Below are positions 1 to 8,429 of a stretch of DNA of 64,000 nucleotides, piece after piece. A model generated the notes under the pieces. The model was not told the origin of the DNA, ran no database searches, and was given only the letters and a program-made list of their open reading frames with translations. Source of the DNA: Nakazawaea peltata (Eukaryota; Ascomycota; Pichiomycetes; Alaninales; Pachysolenaceae); contig BCGQ01000007.1 in NCBI GenBank assembly GCA_001599355.1, positions 252,620-316,619 on the forward strand, given 5' to 3'. Both the position numbers and the translations under genes were made by a program. Positions within the stretch are counted from its first letter, which is position 1, and the number at the start of each line of letters is the position of its first letter.

Positions 1-269
1 TGATAATCAAACAGACCCTATTCCGTGTGTACCCCACGATTTGTCTCTCCCAATTTCCATCACCCCTTTTCTTATGTGTGTCTCCTTATTCTTTTTGTGG
101 TTACCCCTTTTAATTTTTCCTTTCAATTTTTCCCTTTAAGTTTTCACCACCAATTATCCTGTCCAAATCAGGAAAGTCGTGCAAATTACCTCAATAACAC
201 CCACTGGATTACGCCTATTTATAATCTTCTCCTTGACCCTACTGGCAAGTTCAATATACACCACATACA
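1..269. promoter_or_regulatory. RAM2 upstream region
   Basis: This T/C-rich upstream sequence contains one open frame (25-324) that begins with GTG and runs into RAM2 in another frame. Its translation is low-complexity and looks like chance. No other feature is seen. Confidence 0.4.
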
Positions 270-1199
270 ATGGATGAATACCTCGCAGATTACGATTGGA
301 AGGATATCTCTCCCATCTCAATAGAGGAGCAGACTACTCCTCAGCTCTGTCATATTTTATATTCAGACAAATACAAGACAATCATGGGATATCTCCGCCT
401 GTTGATGCTGAACAAAGAGTATAGTGAGCGGGCCCTCGCATTGACAGCAGAACTGATTCATATGGTTGCCGCTCATTACACAGTATGGCAGTACAGATTA
501 CATATAGTGAGCGCTTTGAAACGGGATGGACCCACCGAGCTTCTGTGGTGTGACGAGGTACTGTTACTGAATCAGAAAAACTACCAAATCTGGCATTATA
601 GACAGCAGGTGATTGGGTATTGGACAGGTACGGGGGCTGATTTCAATGCTGCTGCCTCGGAATTGCCTCTTATTGACACCATGCTTGTTGAAGACAATAA
701 AAATTATCATGTCTGGTCTTATAGGAAATGGGTACAGCTGACGTTTGATTTGGATCTCGAGAGAGAGTTTGAGTTCGTCAACTCGATGCTCCTGTCAGAT
801 GTTCGTAATAATAGTGCTTGGAATTATCGCTACTTTTTAATTGTTCAAGAGAAAAAGAAATCCTCAAAGAAGGACCATAAAGTTGAGATTCAATTCGTCA
901 AGCTGCTGATCCGTCTGGCCCCACAGAACGAGTCCGCTTGGAATTACCTCAGCGCCATTTATGAGTTATACAAGGAAAATGTAGGCGAGTTGGCTGATTT
1001 TTGTGGTGAATTTGCTGATGTAAACTCTGAAAAGGGAGATAATTCCTCCGTTGTGTGCATGTACCTGCTTCATTTATTACTGAAAATGCATCTGCAAAAG
1101 CAGGAAACCGATAAGGCCATTGAATTGTATGGATTACTTAAGGAATATGATCCTATACGGAAGAATTATTGGACATATTGTATTGAACAAATGGGATGA
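270..1199 (+). CDS. RAM2: Protein farnesyltransferase / geranylgeranyltransferase I alpha subunit
   Basis: This is the shared alpha subunit of the CaaX prenyltransferases, which attach farnesyl or geranylgeranyl groups to Ras, Rho-type GTPases and a-factor precursors in the cytosol. The 309-residue protein carries the family's series of prenyltransferase alpha repeats. They are visible as tryptophan/tyrosine-arginine cores: HYTVWQYR near residue 70, NYQIWHYR near 104, NYHVWSYRKW near 145, NNSAWNYRYF near 183 and NESAWNYL near 225. Length agrees with the yeast family (about 316). The start is an ATG at 270; a second ATG does not lie in this frame nearby. AXL1, whose S. cerevisiae homologue matures the farnesylated a-factor, also lies in this window, but 22 kb away. 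The identification rests on the repeats and overall resemblance. Confidence 0.93.
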   Translation: MDEYLADYDWKDISPISIEEQTTPQLCHILYSDKYKTIMGYLRLLMLNKEYSERALALTAELIHMVAAHYTVWQYRLHIVSALKRDGPTELLWCDEVLLLNQKNYQIWHYRQQVIGYWTGTGADFNAAASELPLIDTMLVEDNKNYHVWSYRKWVQLTFDLDLEREFEFVNSMLLSDVRNNSAWNYRYFLIVQEKKKSSKKDHKVEIQFVKLLIRLAPQNESAWNYLSAIYELYKENVGELADFCGEFADVNSEKGDNSSVVCMYLLHLLLKMHLQKQETDKAIELYGLLKEYDPIRKNYWTYCIEQMG

Positions 1200-1646
1200 G
1201 TTTGGGATATAGTTGATGTGATGTAATTTGTAATGAAGAAATCGATATATATTTATATTTCTGGGTCTGTGCTTGGGTAGATCTACGTAAAATTATATCC
1301 TTCCAGTGAATTATGTGGACCCCTCGATCCTTCAGACAAGCGGTTCACATTAATTGAGAGATCCAAAATGGTTTTTCTTAAGCGAAGAAAATTGGGGGTT
1401 CGATCCTTGATCCTTCTGGTTTCCTAAATAGTTAATTAATATTATGCTCATCTTTCTTAGTCTTGATGTGTCTTTTTCTCTGTTTTTCTTTCTTTCCGTT
1501 CTCTCTCAGTGTCTGTGTTTAGTCAACAATAATTAATAATATGCTAAGCTCAGCTCTACTCTACTGATTGAACCCTACTCATCTTCTACAAGAACGCGAC
1601 AAGAATACGACAATAAGCATAGATCCAGTACGTTAAAGCGGCCAAT
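1200..1646. other. Intergenic region RAM2-GPI2
   Basis: This 447-bp stretch holds the 3' end of RAM2 and the GPI2 promoter. It is AT-rich with T/C tracts near 1450-1510. The octamer CGATCCTT occurs twice (near 1325 and 1400). No RNA gene was recognised; a tRNA B-box-like string near 1395 does not fold into a T arm. Confidence 0.5.
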
Positions 1647-2567
1647 ATGGCTCATGAATCACCACGACAACGAAAGTCCAAACGTCAATGGAAGAAATTG
1701 CTTTGGTTAAACCAAGATTACCCCGATAATTACACAGATTCGTCATTTTTATCACAGTTAAAGAGAAATGCCACGGTGGTGAATTATTCATATCTCAAGT
1801 TGGTGCATGATTTCACCTTGATAGTGATGCATTTGTCGACTATATTGTTAGTTCTATTGGTATTCTATGGAATTTACAATTTTTCATGGGATCTGAGGGT
1901 GCTGGTCACTCTGAGTTCTGTAGTTACTGTGGTCATGTTAGGCTCCATAGCGTTAGGGTCGAAGGGAGATGGATTAGCTGTGACGGGCACCGGGTCAGCT
2001 GTGACCGACACCGGGTCAGCAGCCACAAGTACTCTCCTCATTCTATTACTTTTACTTATTCTTTCACCTGTTCTTAAAAGTTTGGCCAATTCCACTTCCT
2101 CAGACAGTATTTGGGCCCTCAGTTGCTGGCTTTGTATACTCAACTTCATATTCAATGATTATTCTGTATCAAATACTCGGTCTGGGAAGCTGTCCGGAAC
2201 TAATAATAACCTTTCAAAGAATTTATCACTTTCAAATGCCATCGTCTTACTGTCTAGACTTCAAACTAATGCCAGTGTCTTCTGTTTTGTCCTCTTCAGT
2301 ATCCAAATCACGGCCGTACTACCTCTGTTCAATAATTTTGTACGTTCTCATGGTGGATGGATATCTCACTATATACAATTAGTAGTTACTACGGCAATAG
2401 TCACTATTTTAACGTACATTGAGCTTGGCTCTGTCTACGTCACCATCATTTTATCATTAGAAGCTGTCATTCTGTTCATTGGACCTCTGTATTTCATTCG
2501 GTTACAAAAATATAAAGATGAACTTCAAGGGCCATGGGATCCACTGAAACCTGTACTTTCAAACTAG
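1647..2567 (+). CDS. GPI2: GPI-GlcNAc transferase subunit GPI2 (PIG-C family)
   Basis: This is a subunit of the ER complex that transfers N-acetylglucosamine to phosphatidylinositol, the first step of GPI anchor synthesis. The 306-residue protein opens with a basic segment followed by the family signature KKLLWLNQDYPDNYTD (about residues 17-32) and FLSQLKRN. It then has repeated hydrophobic membrane segments (about 55-75, 80-105, 125-150 and several towards the end, closing near 265-295). Residues about 105-130 hold a small glycine/serine/threonine duplication (TGTGSAV then TDTGSA) that looks like a lineage-specific loop insertion. It is convergent with TAF5, with 52 bp between the two stops. 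Another GPI-pathway gene, GPI17, lies at 27-29 kb. Confidence 0.88.
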   Translation: MAHESPRQRKSKRQWKKLLWLNQDYPDNYTDSSFLSQLKRNATVVNYSYLKLVHDFTLIVMHLSTILLVLLVFYGIYNFSWDLRVLVTLSSVVTVVMLGSIALGSKGDGLAVTGTGSAVTDTGSAATSTLLILLLLLILSPVLKSLANSTSSDSIWALSCWLCILNFIFNDYSVSNTRSGKLSGTNNNLSKNLSLSNAIVLLSRLQTNASVFCFVLFSIQITAVLPLFNNFVRSHGGWISHYIQLVVTTAIVTILTYIELGSVYVTIILSLEAVILFIGPLYFIRLQKYKDELQGPWDPLKPVLSN

Positions 2568-2619
2568 CATACTACTACATACTTTAATACTACTTAATAC
2601 ATTCTTTATTACATACCAG

Positions 2620-5010
2620 TCATTGGTTACTGAAAACTCCAGCCGCAAGACATAAATTACGTCTGGTGAAATGGACTTTATAAACCGGTGTCTTTTTGGT
2701 GAAATACACACCCATATGATCATTAGAAGCTATGATTTCACCTCTCTTCTTTTGTTGTTCGTCTTTAACTTCTGGAGCTGAATTAGTAGATGAAGATCCT
2801 GTAGATCCTGTTCCAGTACTTGAGCCCAGATTAGTACTGGATCCAGTAGTTGAAGCGGCGGCAGCAGCAGCAGCAGCAGCCTTCAGTTGTTGTTGCAGAG
2901 CAATTGCGATAGGATCAAATGGTTCAGGTTGTGGATTAGAATCATTAGTACCTCTCTTAATATCCCAAACTCTTACCAGATTGTCAGCACCTCCACTGAC
3001 AAGTACACTACCTTCTTGACTGAACAGTAACGAATAAATAGAGTTTCTACCATGACCACGCATTGTCTTCAAACGACGACCAGATGAGATATCCCACACA
3101 TTGACTACACTATCCTCTCCAGCACTAGCCAACCATCTACCATCTGGAGACACAGCAAGACAATTAATGGCACTGGTATGTCCAATGAAAATACGTACAC
3201 TGTCACCTCTGGCAACGTCCCACATTCTTAAAGTCTTGTCAGAAGAACCGGTGAATACATAAGTCGAATTAGGATGGAATTCAACACAATCTACATCGTT
3301 TAAATGGCCGGCAAAGATACGCAATGGGTTGACGTGATCACATGACCATAATCTCAGAGTCTGGTCATGAGACAGTGTAGCAAAGTAATGACCGAACGGA
3401 GAGAATTTCACATCCCAAACAGGTCCACTATGACCTTTATACGATACCAAAGAAGTGTAGGTATCCATAGACCATAACCTCACGGTCTTATCTTCACTTG
3501 CAGAGAGCATATACTTATTATCAGGACTGAAATCTAGGCCATAAACGGAGCCAGAATGACCGACAAGACGACGGGAATTCTGGTATTGTTGTTGGTTGAA
3601 TGGGTCGTTCTTGAGAACACTCTTTAAAGGCGAACCATCGATACTCCAAAGACGAATAAAAGAGTCTTGGAAACCTGCTCCCACAATAGTGGAATCCTTG
3701 TTGAAGTTCAAGCAGGTCATGTCATCATTTACATTGTGGAAAGTGTACATACAGATGGAAGGTAACAGCAGTTGGACAGCGTCAAGCTTTATTTTGGCAC
3801 GAGAGTCTTGGACAAGTTTGATTTCACGTTTCAAATCAATAGCAGATTTCATTGGCAATGGAAGAAGTTCTCTCAGTGGGGAATCGAGAGATTTATCTTG
3901 CTCATTCATTTGTTGGAATTCTTCTACAAGAGTCTTAGTAGGCAGGTCAGGCAGTTGAGGAAGCAGCAGCAGCAGTTCTTCATCGTCCCTTTGCTTCAAT
4001 TCCAACTCCACTTCTTTCAGGAAATCCGGGTCCATAGGCATCTTACCCAAATTAACCGGTTTGGAGTTCATCAGACTTACATTTTTCTTTGTCTGATTAG
4101 CTGTGGTGATCAAATCTAACAGAGCAATACCTTCATTAGGATTCAGTTCACCTTCTTTTTCCAGCAGCAGAGAGTATTCCAAACTGTTGATAGTCTCATT
4201 ATTAAGTACTGGCTCTATGTATTGGTTGATAATACGAATCACCAACGAACCTCCCACGGCTTCATTCTCATGTAAGAAATATAACAATAAGTTCAAAGAG
4301 GTCTTTGAGATCAGTAAACGATACTTATTGGATCTGAAGATCTTGGCTACTTGGTTCTCATCCAAATGCTCAGGTAACGAGATACCACCCAATGAAGTGA
4401 CCTCGAAATTATGTAAAAGTAAATGATCTTCCGAGTATTTGTCGTAGAAAGCACGCAGTTCCGACTCACAAGTGCCCTTCAGGATCAAGTCGAGGTAACA
4501 ATGGACAAAGACCGGGAAAAGAACCTTTTCCAAGTCGGCACGGTACATGTCCAACGAGGACTCACACCATGTTCTCAACATGGAGTAACCACGAGAGTAC
4601 ACGTCCAGTTCGGTGTCGTAGCTGGCGGCAGTGGAACCGTCTGGGGCGTGAGGAACACCCATGGCAGAGTTATGAGGGGAGACCGCGCTGGTTTGCAGCA
4701 GTGGGATTCTCGAGGACTCGATACGTAACATCGACTCGGTCTTATGGTACCCTTTCTTATTTAAATATTCCAATACGATTCTGTTGAGATCGGCCTGGGA
4801 GAATTGAGAAGTTTTTGGTTGGGCCAGGGCGGACTGGGCTGGGGTGGCGGCCGCTGTTGGAGCTCCAGCAGAAGCTCCAGCAGCTTGCTGACTCAGAGCG
4901 CCCGTCAGTGTGCCCACCAGAGTATTCGGTTGACCAGCGGTAGTACCTCCATTCCCAGTGGGAATAGCCGCTGGCGTTTTGCCTTTTTCTTGTTTAATGG
5001 GAGGGACCAT
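2620..5010 (-). CDS. TAF5: Transcription factor TFIID/SAGA subunit TAF5
   Basis: TAF5 is a scaffold shared by TFIID and the SAGA co-activator in the nucleus. The 796-residue protein has a low-complexity Ala/Gln/Thr N-terminus, a LisH-like motif (VLEYLNKKGYHKTESML, about residues 85-105), the TAF5 N-terminal helical domain (about 135-270) and a C-terminal WD40 propeller from about 430 to 690. Repeats include GHSGSVYGLDFSPDNKYML, GHSGPVWDVKFSPFGHYFA, GHLNDVDCVEFHPNSTYVF and GHTSAINCLAVSPDGRWLA, each closing with WD or LWS. A polyalanine run (about ten residues) and a Ser/Gly/Thr run sit after the propeller, before a conserved C-terminal stretch. The ATG at 5010 is chosen; the in-frame codon just before it is GTG. 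TAF11, another TFIID subunit, lies at 26 kb. Confidence 0.95.
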   Translation of the reverse strand: MVPPIKQEKGKTPAAIPTGNGGTTAGQPNTLVGTLTGALSQQAAGASAGAPTAAATPAQSALAQPKTSQFSQADLNRIVLEYLNKKGYHKTESMLRIESSRIPLLQTSAVSPHNSAMGVPHAPDGSTAASYDTELDVYSRGYSMLRTWCESSLDMYRADLEKVLFPVFVHCYLDLILKGTCESELRAFYDKYSEDHLLLHNFEVTSLGGISLPEHLDENQVAKIFRSNKYRLLISKTSLNLLLYFLHENEAVGGSLVIRIINQYIEPVLNNETINSLEYSLLLEKEGELNPNEGIALLDLITTANQTKKNVSLMNSKPVNLGKMPMDPDFLKEVELELKQRDDEELLLLLPQLPDLPTKTLVEEFQQMNEQDKSLDSPLRELLPLPMKSAIDLKREIKLVQDSRAKIKLDAVQLLLPSICMYTFHNVNDDMTCLNFNKDSTIVGAGFQDSFIRLWSIDGSPLKSVLKNDPFNQQQYQNSRRLVGHSGSVYGLDFSPDNKYMLSASEDKTVRLWSMDTYTSLVSYKGHSGPVWDVKFSPFGHYFATLSHDQTLRLWSCDHVNPLRIFAGHLNDVDCVEFHPNSTYVFTGSSDKTLRMWDVARGDSVRIFIGHTSAINCLAVSPDGRWLASAGEDSVVNVWDISSGRRLKTMRGHGRNSIYSLLFSQEGSVLVSGGADNLVRVWDIKRGTNDSNPQPEPFDPIAIALQQQLKAAAAAAAAASTTGSSTNLGSSTGTGSTGSSSTNSAPEVKDEQQKKRGEIIASNDHMGVYFTKKTPVYKVHFTRRNLCLAAGVFSNQ

Positions 5011-5371
5011 CACGCTGAGTTAATCAATCAATCAATCGGCTAATCAGATGGGTACGTACGTTTGATTGAGCTGTGAGACCAAAGCTGAACGTGAACGAGA
5101 CAGTTTTTTTTCTACTCCGCTGCGATTACGGGTTGGTGTGAATGAGATGAAGGAAGTTGTCAGCTTGAAGAATCAGGGCGATCTGAGGGAGGAAGAAATT
5201 GGGAGTGTACACGACTTTTCAATGAAGGTCGTGTATTATGTGTTAATTACGTTTTGGGACATTAGAATTTAATACACTACTTTTCAATTCGGATTAACTC
5301 ACTACACCACTTCACTACTTTATTGACTATCTTTTTATTCACTTCTTTATTCACTACTTATTCACTACTTA
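5011..5371. other. Intergenic region RTG2-TAF5 (TAF5 promoter)
   Basis: This 361-bp stretch contains the promoter of the leftward TAF5 gene and the 3' end of the leftward RTG2 gene. Close to TAF5 there is a short AATC tandem repeat (near 5021-5036). Near 5280-5365 there is a run of CACTACTT-type repeats. No further gene is seen. Confidence 0.5.
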
Positions 5372-7192
5372 CTACATCAACATAATCGCATTAGGATCAT
5401 CAACATACTCAACTCCAATCCTCAGCTTAACACGTACCGAACTATATTGTTTATTCATCTTCTTGATCTTACGTTGAAGAGATCCAATTCTAGCACGTAC
5501 CGAAGCAGATGTCTTGATATCATCAGGAGATAATTCCACCATGATATCAACAGTATCAACTGGAGATTGCTGAGATTGTTGAGATTGCACGACTTTGAAA
5601 TTGATCAGCCCCGGGCGAATGTTCCCTCCCGGGTGCACACCACAAATAACATGCATAATCTTTCCTACAATTCGGCACCAATACACGACTTCTGAAGATC
5701 CGGAAGCTTGGATGACCATTTGCTCGAGACGAGAAGCGTAGTTCTCTTCCACTTCAGGAACCTCAAATCCCCAACGATCACTACAAGCTAATCCGATCAA
5801 AGCTCTATAACGATGTGAAAGTCCGTGAGATCCGGCAATTATACCTGTAGTCAGAACATGTAACAGCAGAGTAGGTTGTAATTCCTTAGGATAAGAAGCA
5901 TGCACGAACAGTATGTTACATAACAGGGGAGCGATGGAATCGTAGACTTCTGGAGGGACGAGATCGGCTGGTAACGCATTACGTAATAATTTGAGATAAT
6001 CCTTAACTAACAATGGAGCGTAAGGTTTGGTCAGAGTGATCAATGGATCTTCGGCACGGATTTGTTGAGGGATCATCAGGTAAAGAACACCTTCACGTAC
6101 ACCTCCTTGACTGAAATGGACCAGTTTTATCTTTGGCAATGATTCGAAGGCAGCTGAGATCAACAAACCAACGGCTGGAAGCTGTTGTTTTCTTCTCTTA
6201 GAAATTCTGAATATGTCTCCGTCTCCGCTGCCAGAGTTTTCATCGGTATTTCCCAGTTGCAGCAGTTGCAGTTGCAGTTGCAGCAGGGGTGGGTAAGGAA
6301 ATCCGTTTCCAGAAGGACCGAGATTAGGGATCTTGCCCTTCAAAAACAAAAAGTTAGCCATCGATTCCACTTCTTGACAATTGATCGAGAATCCATTGAT
6401 AATAGTTGGAATCGGATAAGCAGGATTCTGAGACAATAACAAATGACCGAAACCTCTGAACCCTCCTCCACATACATACAAGTTATAACCTCCGTTACGT
6501 TGCAGTTCGAGTTGTAATTCCTCTGGAATGTCCATTCTGTCGAGCAGTAACTTATAAGAATGCTTGATTTCTTGGAAAACTACTTTAGGATCTTCATGAG
6601 CCAAACGATGAGTCAACAGCAGAGCTCCATATGGCATGGATTCTGGTCTTTGAGAGAGACGAATCTCCCCATTTTGTGAGATGATCCAACTCAATTGAGT
6701 AGAACCGCCTCCAACGTCCATGAAAAGACCTCTAACTTCATTGAAAGAACTGGCCACACCATAAGCTCCACAACGACCTTCGTCTTCTTTGCTCAATAAC
6801 TCGACATCCCATCCGACAGTATCACGGATCAGCTGGATGAACTCCCTGGAGTTAGACAGTTCTCTTGTCAGCTCAGTAGCGACGACTTTGACTCCCGCTG
6901 GGGGGACACCGAAATCCTCACAAATCAACTTGAAACGTTTCATGGCAAAGAGAACATCATCGATGGTGGCCTGTGGGATAGGGCGCCGCAGATCGGCACC
7001 TTCACCAGTAGCGCGCTCGTGAGTCAGCTCAAACAATGATATGCCTACCCTGTCCTTGAAGACACAAGGCATGATTCTTGAATGGTGGGGCAGTTTTGAG
7101 GAGATCGAGAAACGGATCCCGTTGGATCCCATATCGACGATGGCTATCAAGGCTCTACTGACGACCTCTGCCTCGTTTTCGACGTCCGACAT
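5372..7192 (-). CDS. RTG2: Retrograde regulator RTG2 (Ppx/GppA-like sensor)
   Basis: RTG2 relays mitochondrial dysfunction to the nucleus by freeing the Rtg1/Rtg3 activator; in S. cerevisiae it is also part of the SLIK form of SAGA. The 606-residue protein (S. cerevisiae 588) has the actin/Hsp70-type ATP-binding fold of Ppx/GppA phosphatases. Motifs are IVDMGSNGIRFSI near residue 20 (phosphate-1 loop), LFMDVGGGSTQLSW near 160 (phosphate-2) and VCGGGFRGFGHLL near 245 (adenosine region). A small low-complexity insert with LQLQLQLLQ occurs near residue 310. The ATG at 7192 (MSDVENEAE) is preferred because the upstream in-frame codon is only TTG. It is divergent from MIM1 across 346 bp. Confidence 0.93.
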   Translation of the reverse strand: MSDVENEAEVVSRALIAIVDMGSNGIRFSISSKLPHHSRIMPCVFKDRVGISLFELTHERATGEGADLRRPIPQATIDDVLFAMKRFKLICEDFGVPPAGVKVVATELTRELSNSREFIQLIRDTVGWDVELLSKEDEGRCGAYGVASSFNEVRGLFMDVGGGSTQLSWIISQNGEIRLSQRPESMPYGALLLTHRLAHEDPKVVFQEIKHSYKLLLDRMDIPEELQLELQRNGGYNLYVCGGGFRGFGHLLLSQNPAYPIPTIINGFSINCQEVESMANFLFLKGKIPNLGPSGNGFPYPPLLQLQLQLLQLGNTDENSGSGDGDIFRISKRRKQQLPAVGLLISAAFESLPKIKLVHFSQGGVREGVLYLMIPQQIRAEDPLITLTKPYAPLLVKDYLKLLRNALPADLVPPEVYDSIAPLLCNILFVHASYPKELQPTLLLHVLTTGIIAGSHGLSHRYRALIGLACSDRWGFEVPEVEENYASRLEQMVIQASGSSEVVYWCRIVGKIMHVICGVHPGGNIRPGLINFKVVQSQQSQQSPVDTVDIMVELSPDDIKTSASVRARIGSLQRKIKKMNKQYSSVRVKLRIGVEYVDDPNAIMLM

Positions 7193-7538
7193 ATCTTGGG
7201 GTTTCAAGGAGGGGGTGCTGGTGGTTGGGAGAGAATGGGCGCTTAAAGGTGTGGAAATGAGTCAAAAAGTGATAATTTTGCGGGTGGTTGAGGGCAGAGG
7301 GAAAGGGCAGAAATAAAGAGAAAACGAGGAAAGCGGTGAGAGGATCTAGTGAGAAAAGGGCATAATGCTCAAAAGTAACTAAAAAAAATGTGTTTTTGCC
7401 TAGTTTTGTGCCCAACGTTCTTGCCCACTATTTTGATATTGTGCTCTGGTATTATTCTGTTTGTAGTGAAGGGAAAGGCAAGGAGTCGAGTCAAGGTGAG
7501 GTGAGGTGATTGATGTTGATCGATTGAGCTGAGTAAAA
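7193..7538. promoter_or_regulatory. Divergent RTG2/MIM1 promoter region
   Basis: These 346 bp separate the two divergent start codons. Visible are a G/A-rich half on the RTG2 side and, near MIM1, repeated GTGAG units (about 7490-7510). No TATA box of the strict TATAWAW form was noted. Both products act in mitochondrial homeostasis, so joint control is possible, but no shared site is evident. Confidence 0.4.
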
Positions 7539-8057
7539 ATGGATTTCGTAGAATTAGGAAGGGAACTGGTCGATGCAGCTATTCAGGATACAACAATTGC
7601 AACCGCTGAAGAATTAGCTGATGTTCACAGGATAAGACAGGAAGTGGCGGATGCCGTTGGGAATGGCTCTGGGGCCGGATCTGGATCCGATACCACAGTG
7701 GCACCTCCCGCCATTGATGAAAATGAGGATGACGTGTTGATTACTGAAGATATTATTAGTTCCGGAGAGACGGAATCTGCTGCTTATGATGAAGATATGG
7801 AAGTTTCAAGTGCTGGAGAATTGGCCCGTCTCTCTAAGAAAGACGTTTCTGGTGGAATATTTGGAGATTTGACGGGTTTTGCCCTCACGTGTGGGATTAA
7901 CTTGATTCTCCCATTTTTCAATGGGTTAATGCTTGGATTTGGAGAGATTGTTGCTCATGAGATTGGGTTTAAGTATGGATGGTTTGGAGCTAAAGTTGTA
8001 CCTGCTCATCGTATGACTGGTAAGGTGAATATTACCCAACGTTCTTCGTATCTTTAG
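7539..8057 (+). CDS. MIM1: Mitochondrial outer-membrane insertase subunit MIM1
   Basis: Mim1 forms the MIM complex with Mim2, which inserts alpha-helical proteins into the mitochondrial outer membrane and helps assemble the TOM complex. The 172-residue protein has an acidic, poorly conserved N-terminal half. The family's single membrane helix follows at about residues 110-140, with the conserved core INLILPFFNGLMLGFGEI and then AHEIGFKYGWFG. It is longer than the S. cerevisiae protein (113) because of the N-terminal extension. The ATG at 7539 is the first in frame. Identification rests on the helix core, which is very characteristic. Confidence 0.9.
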   Translation: MDFVELGRELVDAAIQDTTIATAEELADVHRIRQEVADAVGNGSGAGSGSDTTVAPPAIDENEDDVLITEDIISSGETESAAYDEDMEVSSAGELARLSKKDVSGGIFGDLTGFALTCGINLILPFFNGLMLGFGEIVAHEIGFKYGWFGAKVVPAHRMTGKVNITQRSSYL

Positions 8058-8429
8058 TATAGTGGTGTAGTAATGAATGATGAGGAGTAGAGGTAGGGTG
8101 TAGGGAGTAGAGAGTAGAGAGTAGAGGGGCAGAGGGGATGAAGATGCGGATGAAGATGCAGATGGGGGTAGACTGATCATGGAGGTAGATACCCGGAGGA
8201 TATGTGTGAATATGGATGATATGTCATGAAATCATCCCCAGTTCATCTAGCACCTCCATCTCATCTCAACCCATCTGTCATTCCCTCCTGCTATTTTCCC
8301 TTCCATTTCCCCAAAAATTCCCGTGTCAATAACAGCAAATTTTTCTTGTTTACAAAAAAAACACACGCTCAAAGAGCTTTAAAGAAGGCGCTTAAGACTT
8401 CAAATTGCTCCATTGGACAAGATCTTTGT
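8058..8429. other. Intergenic region MIM1-NIC96
   Basis: These 372 bp hold a purine-rich tract (about 8075-8165) with repeated GTAGAGA and GATGAAGATG units, then a pyrimidine-rich stretch before NIC96. The reading frame of NIC96 stays open upstream to 8226 and has an ATG there, but the translation of that part is low-complexity and unlike nucleoporins. It is left as untranslated leader. Confidence 0.5.

Noticed and set aside
1389-1410. GGTTCGATCC string resembling a tRNA B box
   Set aside because: The flanking bases do not pair into a T arm and no A box or acceptor stem is found upstream.
8226-8429. Upstream in-frame ATG giving NIC96 68 extra residues
   Set aside because: The extra part is low-complexity; nucleoporin similarity starts at the coiled coil after the ATG at 8430.
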